DNA of 64,000 bases from Nansenia antarctica (lineage: Eukaryota; Chordata; Actinopteri; Argentiniformes; Microstomatidae). The stretch spans positions 30,030,647 to 30,094,646 of the forward strand of contig OZ022351.1 in NCBI GenBank assembly GCA_963989245.1, written 5' to 3'. A program made the position numbers and the translations under genes. Under the pieces are notes generated by a model that saw only the letters and a list, made by a program, of their open reading frames with translations, was not told where the DNA came from and did no database searches. Every line of letters starts with the position of its first letter. The first letter of the stretch is position 1. Below, piece by piece: positions 1 to 11,500 of the stretch.

Positions 1-1504
1 AATGCCCCCCCCCCCCTCACTCACTCTCTCCTTTTCAGGCAGGTAAACAGTGACTGGAGTGATTCCTCTCAGACTGGTCCCTCAGGTCTGAATCTGTAAT
101 CAGTCTTAGATCTCAGACATGACTGTAAGACTTACGTACATCTTCCTCAAAATGCCCTCTAAGGTGCCACGTTCTTTTCTAAAGGATGAAGGGGAGATGG
201 GAGGAAGAGGTTTGAAGGAAGAGATTATTGTAACTTGCAATCGAACCCTCTTAATAGAATGTTAAGAGAGGACAATTGTACTTTTTTTTTACTACGTCAC
301 AGAATCCTTAATACTTCACATCCGAATCATGAATCTTTTCATCAAAGTCAGGAGGAACACAGAAACAAGAAAGGGAATGATCCGTTCCAACTTCTGGTTT
401 TAATTATGAGTGCTGGTTTAAGTTTGAGCCCAAGATGATCATTCTATTATTTTAAGTGCATGTAAGGAGGAGAGTTCCTATCAAACAAATAGCATAGCAA
501 ATACAGGCCTTAATAACTATGAAAGCAACTACTGTATGAGCAACCAACAAAATGTCACACACTCTACCTATAGGTATCTGGCAGTCCCTCTCCCTTCCTC
601 TCTCTCTTACTAACTCCAGGAGTGGAGTCAGGTGTGTAGGAGTCAGGTGACCGGCTGGTCCTCATTACCACCTTATAGCCTTCCATAAATACCCGGTCCA
701 GCCTTCACCACTCTGCCAGATCGTAACTTCCACAATACATTCCACATAATTTGATTATTACTTTCATTTCTTAATTCGGGTAGCACAAGAAAACATTAAA
801 TTAAATATTGAGTGACAATTACTGTAATGAATACACTAGTATGTAATTCATCTTTAATGTGCTTTTGCATCTATTTTTGTGAATATCAACAAATGTCTTG
901 TAGTGTTACAGTTTATCCTACTGACTTGAAGTCAGGTAGGCCTAGCTGGGGCAACATGGGTTTGTGGGAGCCACGCCTGTACTCTGCTACCACCTAGTGG
1001 ACATATTTTAGATTGGAGCAAATCGCATGTGACTCGATTATGAAAAGGGGAGGTAGATGTCAGTGTTTCCAGTGTTCATTAATTTTCTCTATATAACGAC
1101 GTCGATCATTGATCGGCAACGACATTCTATAATAGTTTGCCTAACTGGTCATCGGATTTGGGCTCCTAATATCTAAAAAGCACTACGGTTTTCTTATTTT
1201 ATCGGATTAAAGTAGCGAAGACCAGAACTTCCCATTGACCGCCAGTCAAACTTCTACTCTTCTATCACCCAAAAGGGGCGTGATCATTCTGATGACAGGT
1301 AGATGACGCGCAATTGCTCTGATTACTGCGCCATTACACTACCAGAATATAGTTCTCTCTCCTACCCAACTGTATAATAGCCTAAGCCCACTATACAATG
1401 AGTTTATGTACAGTGTATAGTAAGACATTTGTTTTACTTCCTTTTGAGTCGAAAATAATGCCAGTGTATTCAATAAATAACATATTTATAGAATTCAGTA
1501 TTCT
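1..1504. other. Upstream intergenic region
   Basis: No exon, RNA gene or clear mobile element could be supported here. The stretch holds a short C-run at the left edge, a TC-rich patch near 585-610 followed by a TATA-like AT-rich site near 685, and otherwise unique-looking AT-rich sequence. The 600-720 patch resembles the middle of a long terminal repeat (TC-rich, then a TATA-like box), but no matching ends were found. Confidence 0.5.
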
Positions 1505-1657
1505 GTGAACCAATGAATGACAGGAGAATTGTACGACGTGCGCAGTGATACGCGGTACGACGTGCGCAGTGATACTCAGGTGTGAGAAGCCCTATAAAAT
1601 AACCTGACGCTGTTCTTATCGCGGACAGTTGAGATTTGAACGAAGTCAAGTCACTGT
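1505..1657 (+). promoter_or_regulatory. Core promoter and 5' UTR exon of the MBD-PHD gene
   Basis: A CCAAT motif lies at 1510-1514. Two near-perfect copies of a 21-base segment containing GACGTGCGCAG follow at 1531-1551 and 1555-1575 (24-base period), then a TATAAA box at 1593-1598. A short non-coding first exon probably starts near 1620-1625 and ends at 1657, before a strong GTAAGT donor at 1658. The next exon starts at 2446 after a TCTAACAG acceptor, nine bases before the start codon. The order CCAAT, duplicated GC-rich element, TATA and donor is seen directly; the start site is inferred from TATA spacing. Confidence 0.55.
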
Positions 1658-2454
1658 GTAAGTACATCTAACTAATGCGTTTCTATGAGAAAATAGAGCT
1701 AGCTACACGATGTTTATTAGCTTACATGCTGCCAGATAATCACTGTGAAAGCAATTAAAGAATATAATAAGCTTTTAATTGAGCCACACGAGGTGGTTTC
1801 AAGTCCAGTTGTGACCAGTTGTGATTTTAGCGAGCTAGTTTAACGCGATGTTTACATGTTCAATAATATTATTAGCCAGTTAGTAAGTAATCAATCTAAA
1901 GCAATGAATTTTAACTGTAGACAACAGAAGCAACGATGGACTCCATTAGCTAATGTATGAAGTACAAAGTGGTTGTTAGCTAGCTAGCTAAGACGTCTTG
2001 TCTCTTGCCTCGCGGCACTTTGCGCCAGTATGTGGTCACGACATGTGCTCTTGACTGTCTTTACTTGTGTTCCAAATGTACACGTGGTGGTAGTCATGTC
2101 AAACTTTGCTATGTTAAAATTGTAGAATGAGAAGTTTAATTTGTATGTTTCTTCCAGTTCCACTCCAGTGTTAACCCAAAGCCATTAGATGACACGTGTT
2201 AACATGTACATATCTCTCTCGTGTAGCTTGTTAGCTAGCTGTAGACATGTGTTAGTGATCCAGTTCTGTACTTACAGAGTAGCTGGCACAATTACAATCA
2301 GTTTCAAGTTACTTGAATAGTGCGTTCGTTTCATTTATTACTTAAGTCTGCTTGATTGCCGCACATTGCGGATGACAGAGGCTTATCTGCGTATTGTTTT
2401 TCGAGCTCCCGCCGTTTCTTTCAGCTATCTATCTATTTCTAACAGGTTGTTACT

Positions 2455-5422
2455 ATGACTCAAGTAATCTCTGAGGTGGTACCTCCACCGGAGGCCCTGG
2501 CTCCCTCAGACAGCCCTGTAAACACTCATGGGGAGAACAAGATGGAAGTGGGAGGGGCTACCGAGGAGCCTCCTGTGGACTGGAGTGAACCTGTCGAAGA
2601 TGATGATTATGATGGCGATGATGATGATGAAAATGAGGCGGAAGAGGAGAGTCTTGCCGGGGAGAGGAAGAACTTAAAGAAGAGGGCCAATAACCAGTAT
2701 GTTGGTATTGTTTATTGTTGGCCGTGTTCATAGTACCAAATATCAATTATGTGACTTCTAAGCCATAGTGTGTATACTGGTCATTCTCTAGCAAATGGTT
2801 GCTGGATATATTTCCCTATAATCCTCTTTGTAGATAGCCTTTTGATGTCTTGTCATATCTGTATCTGTATTTCTGTTATTCCACTATGCTTTTCCTAATG
2901 ATTCAGTATTCATCTCATGTCAATTTTTTGTTTGTCACGTAGGAAAAGAACGAATTTCAATTCCATCCGATGGGAGGAATGGCCAGTACTGGGAGACGGG
3001 TGGATGCGCAAAGTGGTCGTCCGTCGCTCAGGTTCCATTGTCGGCCAGAAAGATGTTTATTACATGAGGTAAAAACTACCTGGCAGACTTTATCTGATAT
3101 TTTTAGACCAATGGTTAGTGCAGATTTTTTGACAACTGATATGATGATCATAATCTCTATCTGAATAGCACAAATGGATACCAAAGGTTTTCCTACAAAC
3201 TTTTGTCGTTCGCAGTCCGTTGGGGGAGCGTGTGAGAAGTCGAGTTCAACTTTCGGAAATCCTGGGACGAACTCTTGACACGTCAATGTTCGACTACAAA
3301 ACAGGGCTGTTCGTAGATGGCCAACAGAAACCCATCCGTAAGAGAAGGAAGGTAATGAAAAAGCTTTTTAATGAAAAAAAACCTTTTCTCCCTGATGAAT
3401 ATTTCAGCATATTCTAGACTTCAGCCTATGTAAACTGTAGACTAACGGCCAAGCTCCACCTGCTGCGTTGCGTCAACTCGCCATCGGCGTTGCGTCAACT
3501 TCCCGTTGTCCAAGCTCCACCTGCTGCGTTGCGTCAACGTCAACGTTCTACTCTAGCTCCACTGGCATTTTTTGTATACGGGAGTAATTTCACCCTTGAC
3601 TGCAATATGTCCACAACAATAACAACATCATACAGAACATTTTCCAATCAGGGTAATATTTTATCTACATATTCCCAAATAGATAGTTGCTAGTTCAGTA
3701 GATGTTCAACTAACTGTCAACAACATTTCAACTAACTAACCACTAATCCTAATATTATTATCTTATTATATCTTACCTGATAATCCAAGTGTGGACCCGA
3801 TCTCACCCCATGCTCGGTCCTTCACCTGGGCATCATGGTACAATCTGTCATTTGTCGCATATAAAAAAAAAAAAATGTTCGACCTCAAGGATGAGCCGTT
3901 CGTCGTCCATTCCTGCAACAAGCTTTCAAGCACCTGTGGTGATAAGAGGTAAGAGACCTGGATAATGGACAGTAGGGGGCGGTAAGAGACCTGGATAATG
4001 GACAGTAGGGGGCGGTAAGAGACCTGGATAATGGACAGTAGGGGGCGGTAAGAGACCTGGATAATGGACAGTAGGGGGCGGTAAGAGACCTGGATAATGG
4101 ACAGTAGGGGGCGGTAAGAGACCTGGATAATGGACAGTAGGGGGCGGTAAGAGACCTGGATAATGGACAGTAGGGGGCGGTAAGAGACCTGGATAATGGA
4201 CAGTAGGGGGCGGTAAGAGACCTGGATAATGGACAGTAGGGGGCGGTAAGAGACCTGGATAATGGACAGTAGGGGGCGCTGGCCCAAAAAAGGTTGAGAA
4301 CCACTGCCGTAGATGCTGCATCGAATGACCTCACACTTCACCACCACCTGTACGCACACAAGTCTGTTGACGAGGGCATTGCAGCATCGGCAATCAAGGC
4401 ACTGGAAAGTAACAATAAAATTGTCATTGTTCTTGGTTTAATTACATCACCTTTATCTCTAGACGTTGCTTGAAAGAACACCAAATATTGATATGTCCTT
4501 ATTTCTTTAAAAAATAACTAAATATTTCATGGGATGTGCTAATTTTTTTCCGCATGACTGTATATGCCATTTAGTTCACACTTTTATCCAAAGCCACTTA
4601 CTTTGCAGTGAGTGGATACATCGTTTTCTGATAAAGATTGTATTCTTTTCCTCCTTCCTCATTGTTCATTGTGTCTTTCAGGCCTGGGCTAAAAAACGTT
4701 CTAAAAACGCACCATTGTACTGCATTTGCAGAAAACCGGACAACAACTGCTTCATGATGTGAGTTTGCTAGCCAAGTCATAACATGTGATTATCAAACAT
4801 TGTGATGAAGGTGTCATAAGGCTCACAACATATCTGTTTTTTTTGCTTAGTGCCTGTGACAACTGCAACGAGTGGTTTCATGGTCACTGCATCAATGTCA
4901 CAGAGGAGATGGCCAAAGCAATCAGGGAGTGGTACTGCATGAAATGCCGAGGTGAGGGTCTAATGGCTTTATTTTCTTCCCTAGTTAGAATATGATAGCA
5001 TCTTTTTGTGAATGCAGTGTGATTTTCCGACTTTCAAGGTGAACACTTGTCACATCCCTGAGACGTTGTTATTGCCGTTGTTTAGACAAGAACTCCTCGT
5101 TGGAGATCATGGTGTGTTGTTTTCCTCATCAGTTCCAGCGATGAGTCCCTCTGAGTTCAATCATGTTGTGTTGTTTTCCTCATCAGTTCCAGCGATGAGC
5201 CCCTCTGAGTTCTATCATGTTGTGTTGTTTTCCTCATCAGTTCCAGCGATGAGCCCCTCTGAGTTCTATCATGTTGTGTTGTTTTCCTCATCAGTTCCAG
5301 CGATGAGCCCCTCTGAGTTCTTCTACACAGACCCCACCATGGCCCCGGGGAGACGGATGGAGAACGTTTTGACCGATACGCAGGTGAGAGCTTTGGTCAC
5401 ACACACACACTCACGCGCACGC

Positions 5423-5468
<46 letters not shown>

Positions 5469-5699
5469 TCATCAATGTGTCAGACCTGTCAGCCTTGTGT
5501 TGTTATTATTTTGTGTCTTTTGTCATGTTGCATCTGATTAATGGTGGGTTATGGAGGGGACAGGGTTGTAAATCTACAGGATTTTGGATTGGATAACCCA
5601 GGTGACAGCTTACCCTTTACTGAGGCTTCTGAACAGAGTAGCCTAGCCTGTGCAAAGAAATCCTGAGAAGCTAACAAGCAGGTGGGTTGAACAACCAGG

Positions 5700-5732
<33 letters not shown>

Positions 5733-7479
5733 TTAGGATTTAGGTTTTTCACATTAAGTAACTCAAATTTTTCATTTTATTGGACAGATACAGTGATGAC
5801 AGACAGGAAAGTAAGGAGAAGAAGGGAGAGAGAGAGAGGGCATGTCATCAGGGCTGGATTCGAACCCATGCCGGCATGGGCATAATGTGTGCACTGTAGA
5901 CCGCGGTGCTAGACCACTGGACCACCCCAGGCCATGGTGCTAGACCACTGGACCACCCCAGGCCATGGTGCTAGACCACTGGACCACCCCAGGCCATGGT
6001 GCTAGACCACTGGACCACCCCAGGCCACCAGATTAGGATGTTTTAATTGAGTGGGTTGGGGGAGGTGGGTGGCGCCCCACACAGTCTCTACGGCCTCGGG
6101 GTTTAGGGGGGACGCCTCGGGGGATCGGTCAGATTAAGGGATCAGACAGACTGGGAGTTTAATAAGGTCGGCCCTTTTATTCAGACTGAGCTGAAACTGA
6201 GGTCATGTTCTCACATGAAAGTCTGAATCAGGACCCGGAGCAAGTGGATGAGTTTGCAACATTGTTGCTTAAATTATTTCTCTGATTTGCGTTCTCACAG
6301 CCCTTTATGTAAACGAAGTAACATACGCAATCGAAGCAACAGACGTGGTAGTTGATTGGTCAGAGAAAAAAAAAATTTGCCCGTTCGTCCCGCTCTTATC
6401 CAGATCAACTCGCGTACGCTGTTGTTTTCCTATGGACAGCCTCGATGCGTCGTTTCTAATCGGAGCGAAATCACCCTTTTCAAGTGAAGCATGCGTCGGT
6501 TGTTTGCTCCGGGAGTGACTTCGAATGCGCGTTCTCACAGCTCCAAACGGCGCAGAGCAAAGCACATTTTATCCTAAACTCCGATTCCAAGTGAAGCAAA
6601 TGTTCTAGTGAGAACACACCCTAATGTTCTAGTGAGAACACACCCTGAGAAGGCAGGGAGGAAATTGTGACCACAGCAGGGGCACTGAGAAGTCTCTGTT
6701 TGTGTCTGAACAGTAAGGGTTTAAGTATGAGTAGTTTTTTTTGCACCTGTACTTCATTTGGTCTGATTGTAGTGACAGCTGTGCTAGCTGTGATCAGATG
6801 ATTTCACAAACTAAGCGGTCAGTTTACAGCTGTACTTTGTACTTTGTACACAACACAACCGGCAGCTTTCAGTGTGTATCTGTTATACACATAAAATCAG
6901 TAACTTTGTCTTACAACTGAGGGGCGGCTGTGGCGCAGGAGGTAGAGCCGGCGTCTAATGATCGCAAGGTCGGCAGATCGCCGGTTCGAACCCCAGCTGG
7001 CCACATGTCGAGGTGTCCTTGGGCAAGACACTGAACCCCAAATTGCTCCCAATGAGCGGGCCGGCGCCTTGCATGGCAGCTTGCCGCCATCGGTGTGTGA
7101 ATGGGTGTGTGAATGGGTGAATGAGAGGCCGTTGTAAAGCATTTTGGAATAAGCCGCTATATAAGTCAGTCCATTTACCATTTTACCATTTCTCCCTTGT
7201 TGCCTGTAGGTGTTTGAGTGCCTCCACCCCAACACCCCTCCCCCCATCATGTCTGCTGGCCCCACCCCCCCGATCAGACCAGACCCCTTCAGGCTGGGCC
7301 CCCACCCCACCAGAGACCTGGGCTGTCCCACCCAGAGGGACGACCTGTCTGAGTCTGAAGCAGGGCCACCACCACCCCCTGTGGATCACACGTACCATCG
7401 CCGCCTTAGGTCGAGGGCGGAGCTGGAGGCAGCGGACGCCTTGCTCGCTCTGGATGATCTTCACTCCACAATCATCTAG
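2455..7479 (+). CDS. MBD and PHD-finger chromatin reader (MBD1-like with a CFP1-like PHD)
   Basis: Seven coding exons join in frame to 346 aa: 2455-2696, 2943-3068, 3216-3351, 4682-4758, 4851-4951, 5295-5383 and 7210-7479, stop TAG. After an acidic N-terminus (residues ~43-62), residues ~88-165 form a methyl-CpG-binding domain most like MBD1 (WPVLGDGWMRK, then KDVYYMSPLGERVRSRVQL and FDYKTG). Residues 182-226 form a complete C4HC3 PHD finger (YCICRKP, CDNCNEWFHGHC, EWYCMKC) that is very close to the PHD of CFP1/CXXC1, which reads H3K4 methylation. The tail is proline-rich and ends RSRAELEAADALLALDDL. No CXXC zinc finger is present, although MBD1 and CFP1 both normally have one. The likely role is nuclear, coupling methylated DNA to histone H3K4 state; that is inference. 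Exons and frame are well supported; orthology to mbd1 is likely but not proven. Confidence 0.85.
3949..4278 (+). repeat. 33-bp minisatellite, ten copies
   Basis: Exactly ten head-to-tail units of 33 bases (unit starts GTAAGAGACCTGGATAATGG) lie in the third coding intron of the MBD-PHD gene. Because 33 is a multiple of three, the minus strand shows long repeat-peptide reading frames, which are artefacts. Units are almost identical, so the expansion is recent. The flank just after the array (GGTTGAGAACCACTG) resembles the end of a hAT-type foldback element. Confidence 0.9.
5112..5327 (+). repeat. 54-bp tandem repeat containing four copies of a 3' splice site
   Basis: Four units of exactly 54 bases each contain TTTTCCTCATCAG followed by TTCCAGCGATGAG. 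Possible acceptor AGs end at 5132, 5186, 5240 and 5294. All four exon starts (5133, 5187, 5241, 5295) stay open and in the same frame, because 54 bases is 18 codons with no stop. The last copy gives the shortest exon and was used for the gene model; the others would add 18, 36 or 54 residues. Units differ by only a few bases. Confidence 0.85.
5384..6920. repeat. Repeat-rich last intron of the MBD-PHD gene
   Basis: The intron opens with a CA microsatellite (about 5399-5464) and then a GA tract (5704-5732). A tRNA-derived SINE remnant in minus orientation covers about 5765-6030. Its B-box-like GATTCGAACCC lies near 5856, and its A-box end is amplified as four ~31-bp units (about 5903-6027) reading GCTAGACCACTGGACCACCC. 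At 6597-6645 the segment TGTTCTAGTGAGAACACACC occurs twice and looks like a duplicated DNA-transposon end. No coding exon was seen. Confidence 0.6.
6921..7191 (+). mobile_element. V-SINE-like tRNA-derived SINE, copy 1
   Basis: The element has a tRNA-like head with an A box (TGGCGCAGGAGGTAG) and a B box (GGTTCGAACCC). A conserved core follows (GTCCTTGGGCAAGACACTGA), as in vertebrate V-SINEs, then a tail with GAGAGGCCGTTGTAAAGC and TATATAAG. It inserted just upstream of the last exon of the MBD-PHD gene; its end is within about 20 bases of the acceptor at 7209. At least six relatives lie elsewhere in the window. Confidence 0.85.
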
Positions 7480-8545
7480 TCTGGTCTGGCGCCAGCGCCG
7501 TCTGTTGTTCTTCCTGCACACAGGTAAACAGATCCAGGATCCAGCAGCGTCGTCGGGCTCGCGCAAACAAACCCGGCGAATGTTTTACTTGCTCCGGGCA
7601 AGCGGGCAAGCGTTACTGTCCAACCCTGCCAAAGACAGCGAGGGTACCCGGTGATGTGACAATGGTCTGTAGTGGTTCTCAGGCCCGTTCAATTTAGGTT
7701 TGACATTTTTGACATTTTTGGCATTAAAACACCCAGACTGTGAAAGGTCTTAAGAAAGGCGTGAAAGGCATCTGCTAAATGCCCCCCCCCAAAAAAAGAA
7801 ATTCAGACATTTTTGCAAGTTGGTACGATATTCAACCACTACCGGTTCACTGAGTATTGTGTTATGTACCTTTTTTATGTGTATGAGTATGTGTGTGGAT
7901 GTGTGTATGAGTATGTGGATATGAGTATGTGTGTATGAGTATGTGTGTGGATGTGTGTATGAGTATGTGGATATGAGTATGTGTGTATGAGTATGTGTGT
8001 GGATGTGTGTATGAGTATGTGGATATGAGTATGTGTGTATGAGTATGTGTGTGGATGTGTGTGTATGAGTATGTGTGTATATGTGTGTATGTGTATGAGT
8101 ATGTGGATATGAGTATGTGTGTATGAGTATGTGTGTGGATGTGTGTGTATGAGTATGTGGATATGAGTATGTGTGTATGAGTATGTGTGGATGTGTGTGG
8201 ATGAGTATGTGTGTATATGTGTGTATGTTTGTGTATGTTAATGAGCTTCATGTTAATGAGCTTCATACTAATGAGCTTCATGCTAATGAGCTGTATGTTA
8301 ATGAGCTTCATGTTAATGAGCTTCATGCTAATGTCTCTGTGTGTATACGTGTGTCTGTGTATATGTTTATTAGCTGTATGTTAATGAGCTGCATGCTAAT
8401 GAGCTTCATGCTAATGAGCTGTATGTTAATGAGCTTCATGTTAATGAGCTGTATGTTAATTAGCTGTGTGTGTCTCTGTGTGTGTATACGTGTGTCTGTG
8501 TGTCTGTTATCTGCCAATATTGAATAAATATCTTCTCATTTTAGC
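7480..8545 (+). other. 3' UTR of the MBD-PHD gene with minisatellites and poly(A) signal
   Basis: Downstream of the stop lies non-coding sequence with a TGTGTATGAGTATG-type minisatellite (about 7878-8235). It grades into a 15-base repeat of the form ATGTTAATGAGCTTC (about 8236-8465). An AATAAA signal sits at 8523-8528, so the transcript probably ends near 8545. The open frames across the repeats are low-complexity artefacts. Confidence 0.6.
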
Positions 8546-8612
8546 CTGAGGTCTTTTATTTTTAGACTTGAGTAGAAACAAGCCCACCTCTCCCGTAGGA
8601 AACAACACAAGT

Positions 8613-8618
8613 TTTATT
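8613..8618 (-). terminator. Poly(A) signal for a minus-strand transcript
   Basis: The minus strand reads AATAAA here, about 85 bases from the plus-strand signal at 8523, so two genes converge. The only minus-strand gene whose 3' end is missing is chd3, whose 5' exons lie right of the assembly gap. The sequence from here to about 11 kb could therefore be chd3 3' UTR or a nearby intron; that is inference. Confidence 0.4.
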
Positions 8619-8927
8619 AAGAACACTTAAACTGTTTTGAACGAGAGACCCCCCACACAAACACACAGCATATATACACACAGCATACTGTACACTACGA
8701 CACATCCACGACAGAATCCCAAACGTAATACCCGGTACTCAGCCACAGGGGGGCGCTATAACGCCAGGAAACAGACTAGACCAGTCATGGCAAACTCCAA
8801 AACAACAACAACCCATGGCCTCTACTGTACCACTTGGCACTTGGTGTGGCTCTGACATGACTGGATGGATGCAAGCACCTTATAAACAATCTGAAGGCAA
8901 ACTGAGTTATTAACATGTTGCTTATAC

Positions 8928-9413
<486 letters not shown>

Positions 9414-11070
9414 GACTAGACCAATCCAATCCTTTTCAGCTCTATTAGAAGTGTCTAGGTGAAGGGGGACTGGAGGTCGGTTTGAACTTGGTCATCAGAG
9501 CTAGTACAGTCTTGTCTGTTGCCATAGCTACAGTGAGAGATGCCTCAACTACACACGTAGGCTCTATTTTACCAGGACAACTTCTATACATGTACATATA
9601 TACAGGTCCTATGTACATTTCAGTTTAGGATTAGAACACAAACAAAGTGAATACACTCCAAAATGTTCGCTAGGAAGTATATTCTTAACCAGAGAACGGT
9701 ACTATCTGGAATCTGTTTTTGAAGAGTTCTGTTCTCTCCAAAATGGCGCTAAGTATCAACCTCAGAGGAGAGAGGCAGTTGGGAAATGTGATTCTAGTGA
9801 AATCGATTTGAAAAGGCACTTCCAAGATTTCTTCACCTGATAGTCAAAAGTCCTGTATGGTTCACTCAACAGCCTCCTCCTGTTATCTTGATTTCTAAAG
9901 TTTGTTTTTCCCCCTGGGCGTTGGTGGGTGTGATTCTTAAGGATATTCCGGTTCACCTTGTCTGTCTGTATGGGAGGAGGCTCCGGGGTATGGCAGGAAT
10001 GATGGCCTTCACTGACGTGTGTGTGACTGATCATTATGGGTTGTCTGTCGAGTGTCGACGCATTCCTATGGCAGCCCGTGAACATGAAGACCTGATAACC
10101 TCTCGCTTGGCAGTGGTTGTATATGAGACTGGCAGACTCACTGACGTTGTGGTACGATGGACCATCTTTAACTGGGTGTTTCCTAACAATGGCCTTATGG
10201 AGGAGTAGGCTTAGAGGTGCTGAACTCACCTAAATGACCCTTAAATCACATAAATGACCCTTAAAATCAAGAGCGACAGTTTGAAATCCAGTGTTCACTA
10301 CACGCACGCACTTCCTTCTTTTAACACAGACAAGAGGGATGTTCCAGCAGAGATCCAGCATCTCTGTGGTGTTACAGTGTCATATCAACATCATTCTCTT
10401 CCAGAAGATTCATGTTTCATTTCCTGGTCTTTAGAGTGCAAAATAACAGCATCCGCACACGCAAACACTGCAACAACAAAAAAAAAAAACTAGTAGTATA
10501 TAAAAATTGTTTATCTTTTTTTGCACAGTGTTTGAGTGTGTGGATGCTGTTGTTTTGCACTCTACTGATACTCTTCAGTTCCAGCACCTCAGCTGAAGTT
10601 TGATGAACAGATGAGCGGTGGTATTTCTGGTATTTCCTGGTCTTTTAAAAGCTTCCTAATAACATATTCTCCCATAACCTCGACAAGTCAATTGTAAAAA
10701 AAATAAAAAGGGCAACAACAAAAAAAGATAATATCATAAAATACAATCTCCTCAGAAGTCTCTCCATTTCCATTTCTCCATAGTCATTGACGGCATGTGG
10801 CCACTCATTCTCTCTCTCTCTCTCTCCTGTCCAGTTAAACATTCTTCAGCTTTTCCCCCCGACTGGAACAGCGAGTTCTGTCCAACGCTCCGTCACTGCG
10901 TCAGAAGGGTTGCAAAATCCCCACAAGTTTGGGAAACTTTCCCGATCATTTCCAACGTTTCCACGTGGGGTTTCAGTATGAAAACGTTGGAAATGATAAG
11001 AAAGTTTCCCGGGAAACTTGCGGGAATTTTGCAACCCTATGCTGTCAGTCTGGTGTATCTAAGATCTAAG
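9414..11070. other. Unassigned sequence, possible chd3 3' UTR or intron
   Basis: No exon with protein similarity was recognised on either strand. Frames of up to 155 aa (9762-10229, minus) look random in composition. Near 10916-11036 a hairpin-like inverted repeat built around GGGAAACTTTCC and its complement marks a small foldback element. Confidence 0.4.
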
Positions 11071-11300
11071 GCATGGTCCTCTCAGCCTGGTGTATCTAAG
11101 GCATGGTCCTCTCAGCCTGGTGTATCTAAGGCATGGTCCTCTCAGCCTGGTGTATCTAAGGCATGGTCCTCTCAGCCTGGTGTATCTAAGGCATGGTCCT
11201 CTCAGCCTGGTGTATCTAAGGCATGGTCCTCTCAGCCTGGTGTATCTAAGGCATGGTCCTCTCAGCCTGGTGTATCTAAGGCATGGTCCTCTCAGCCTGG
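11071..11300 (+). repeat. 30-bp tandem repeat truncated by the assembly gap
   Basis: Nearly eight identical units of 30 bases (GCATGGTCCTCTCAGCCTGG plus TGTATCTAAG) run straight into the run of Ns. The assembly evidently failed inside this array, so its true length is unknown. Confidence 0.95.
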
Positions 11301-11500
11301 NNNNNNNNNNNNNNNNNNNNNNNNNNNNNNNNNNNNNNNNNNNNNNNNNNNNNNNNNNNNNNNNNNNNNNNNNNNNNNNNNNNNNNNNNNNNNNNNNNNN
11401 NNNNNNNNNNNNNNNNNNNNNNNNNNNNNNNNNNNNNNNNNNNNNNNNNNNNNNNNNNNNNNNNNNNNNNNNNNNNNNNNNNNNNNNNNNNNNNNNNNNN
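11301..11500. other. Assembly gap, 200 Ns
   Basis: Exactly 200 unknown bases. The round size suggests a placeholder and not a measured distance. chd3 exon 5 runs into the right side, and no other chd3 exon is found on the left side, so kilobases of sequence are probably missing here. Confidence 0.98.

Noticed and set aside
3766..4359. 197-aa repeat peptide frame on the minus strand
   Set aside because: Produced by the 33-bp minisatellite, whose period is a multiple of three; nothing else supports a gene.
6921..7191. Functional tRNA gene (A and B boxes present)
   Set aside because: The head cannot be folded into a full cloverleaf by eye, and it continues into a conserved SINE core and tail repeated seven times.
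9762..10229. 155-aa minus-strand open frame
   Set aside because: Composition looks random and there is no recognisable domain or splice context; it may be 3' UTR.
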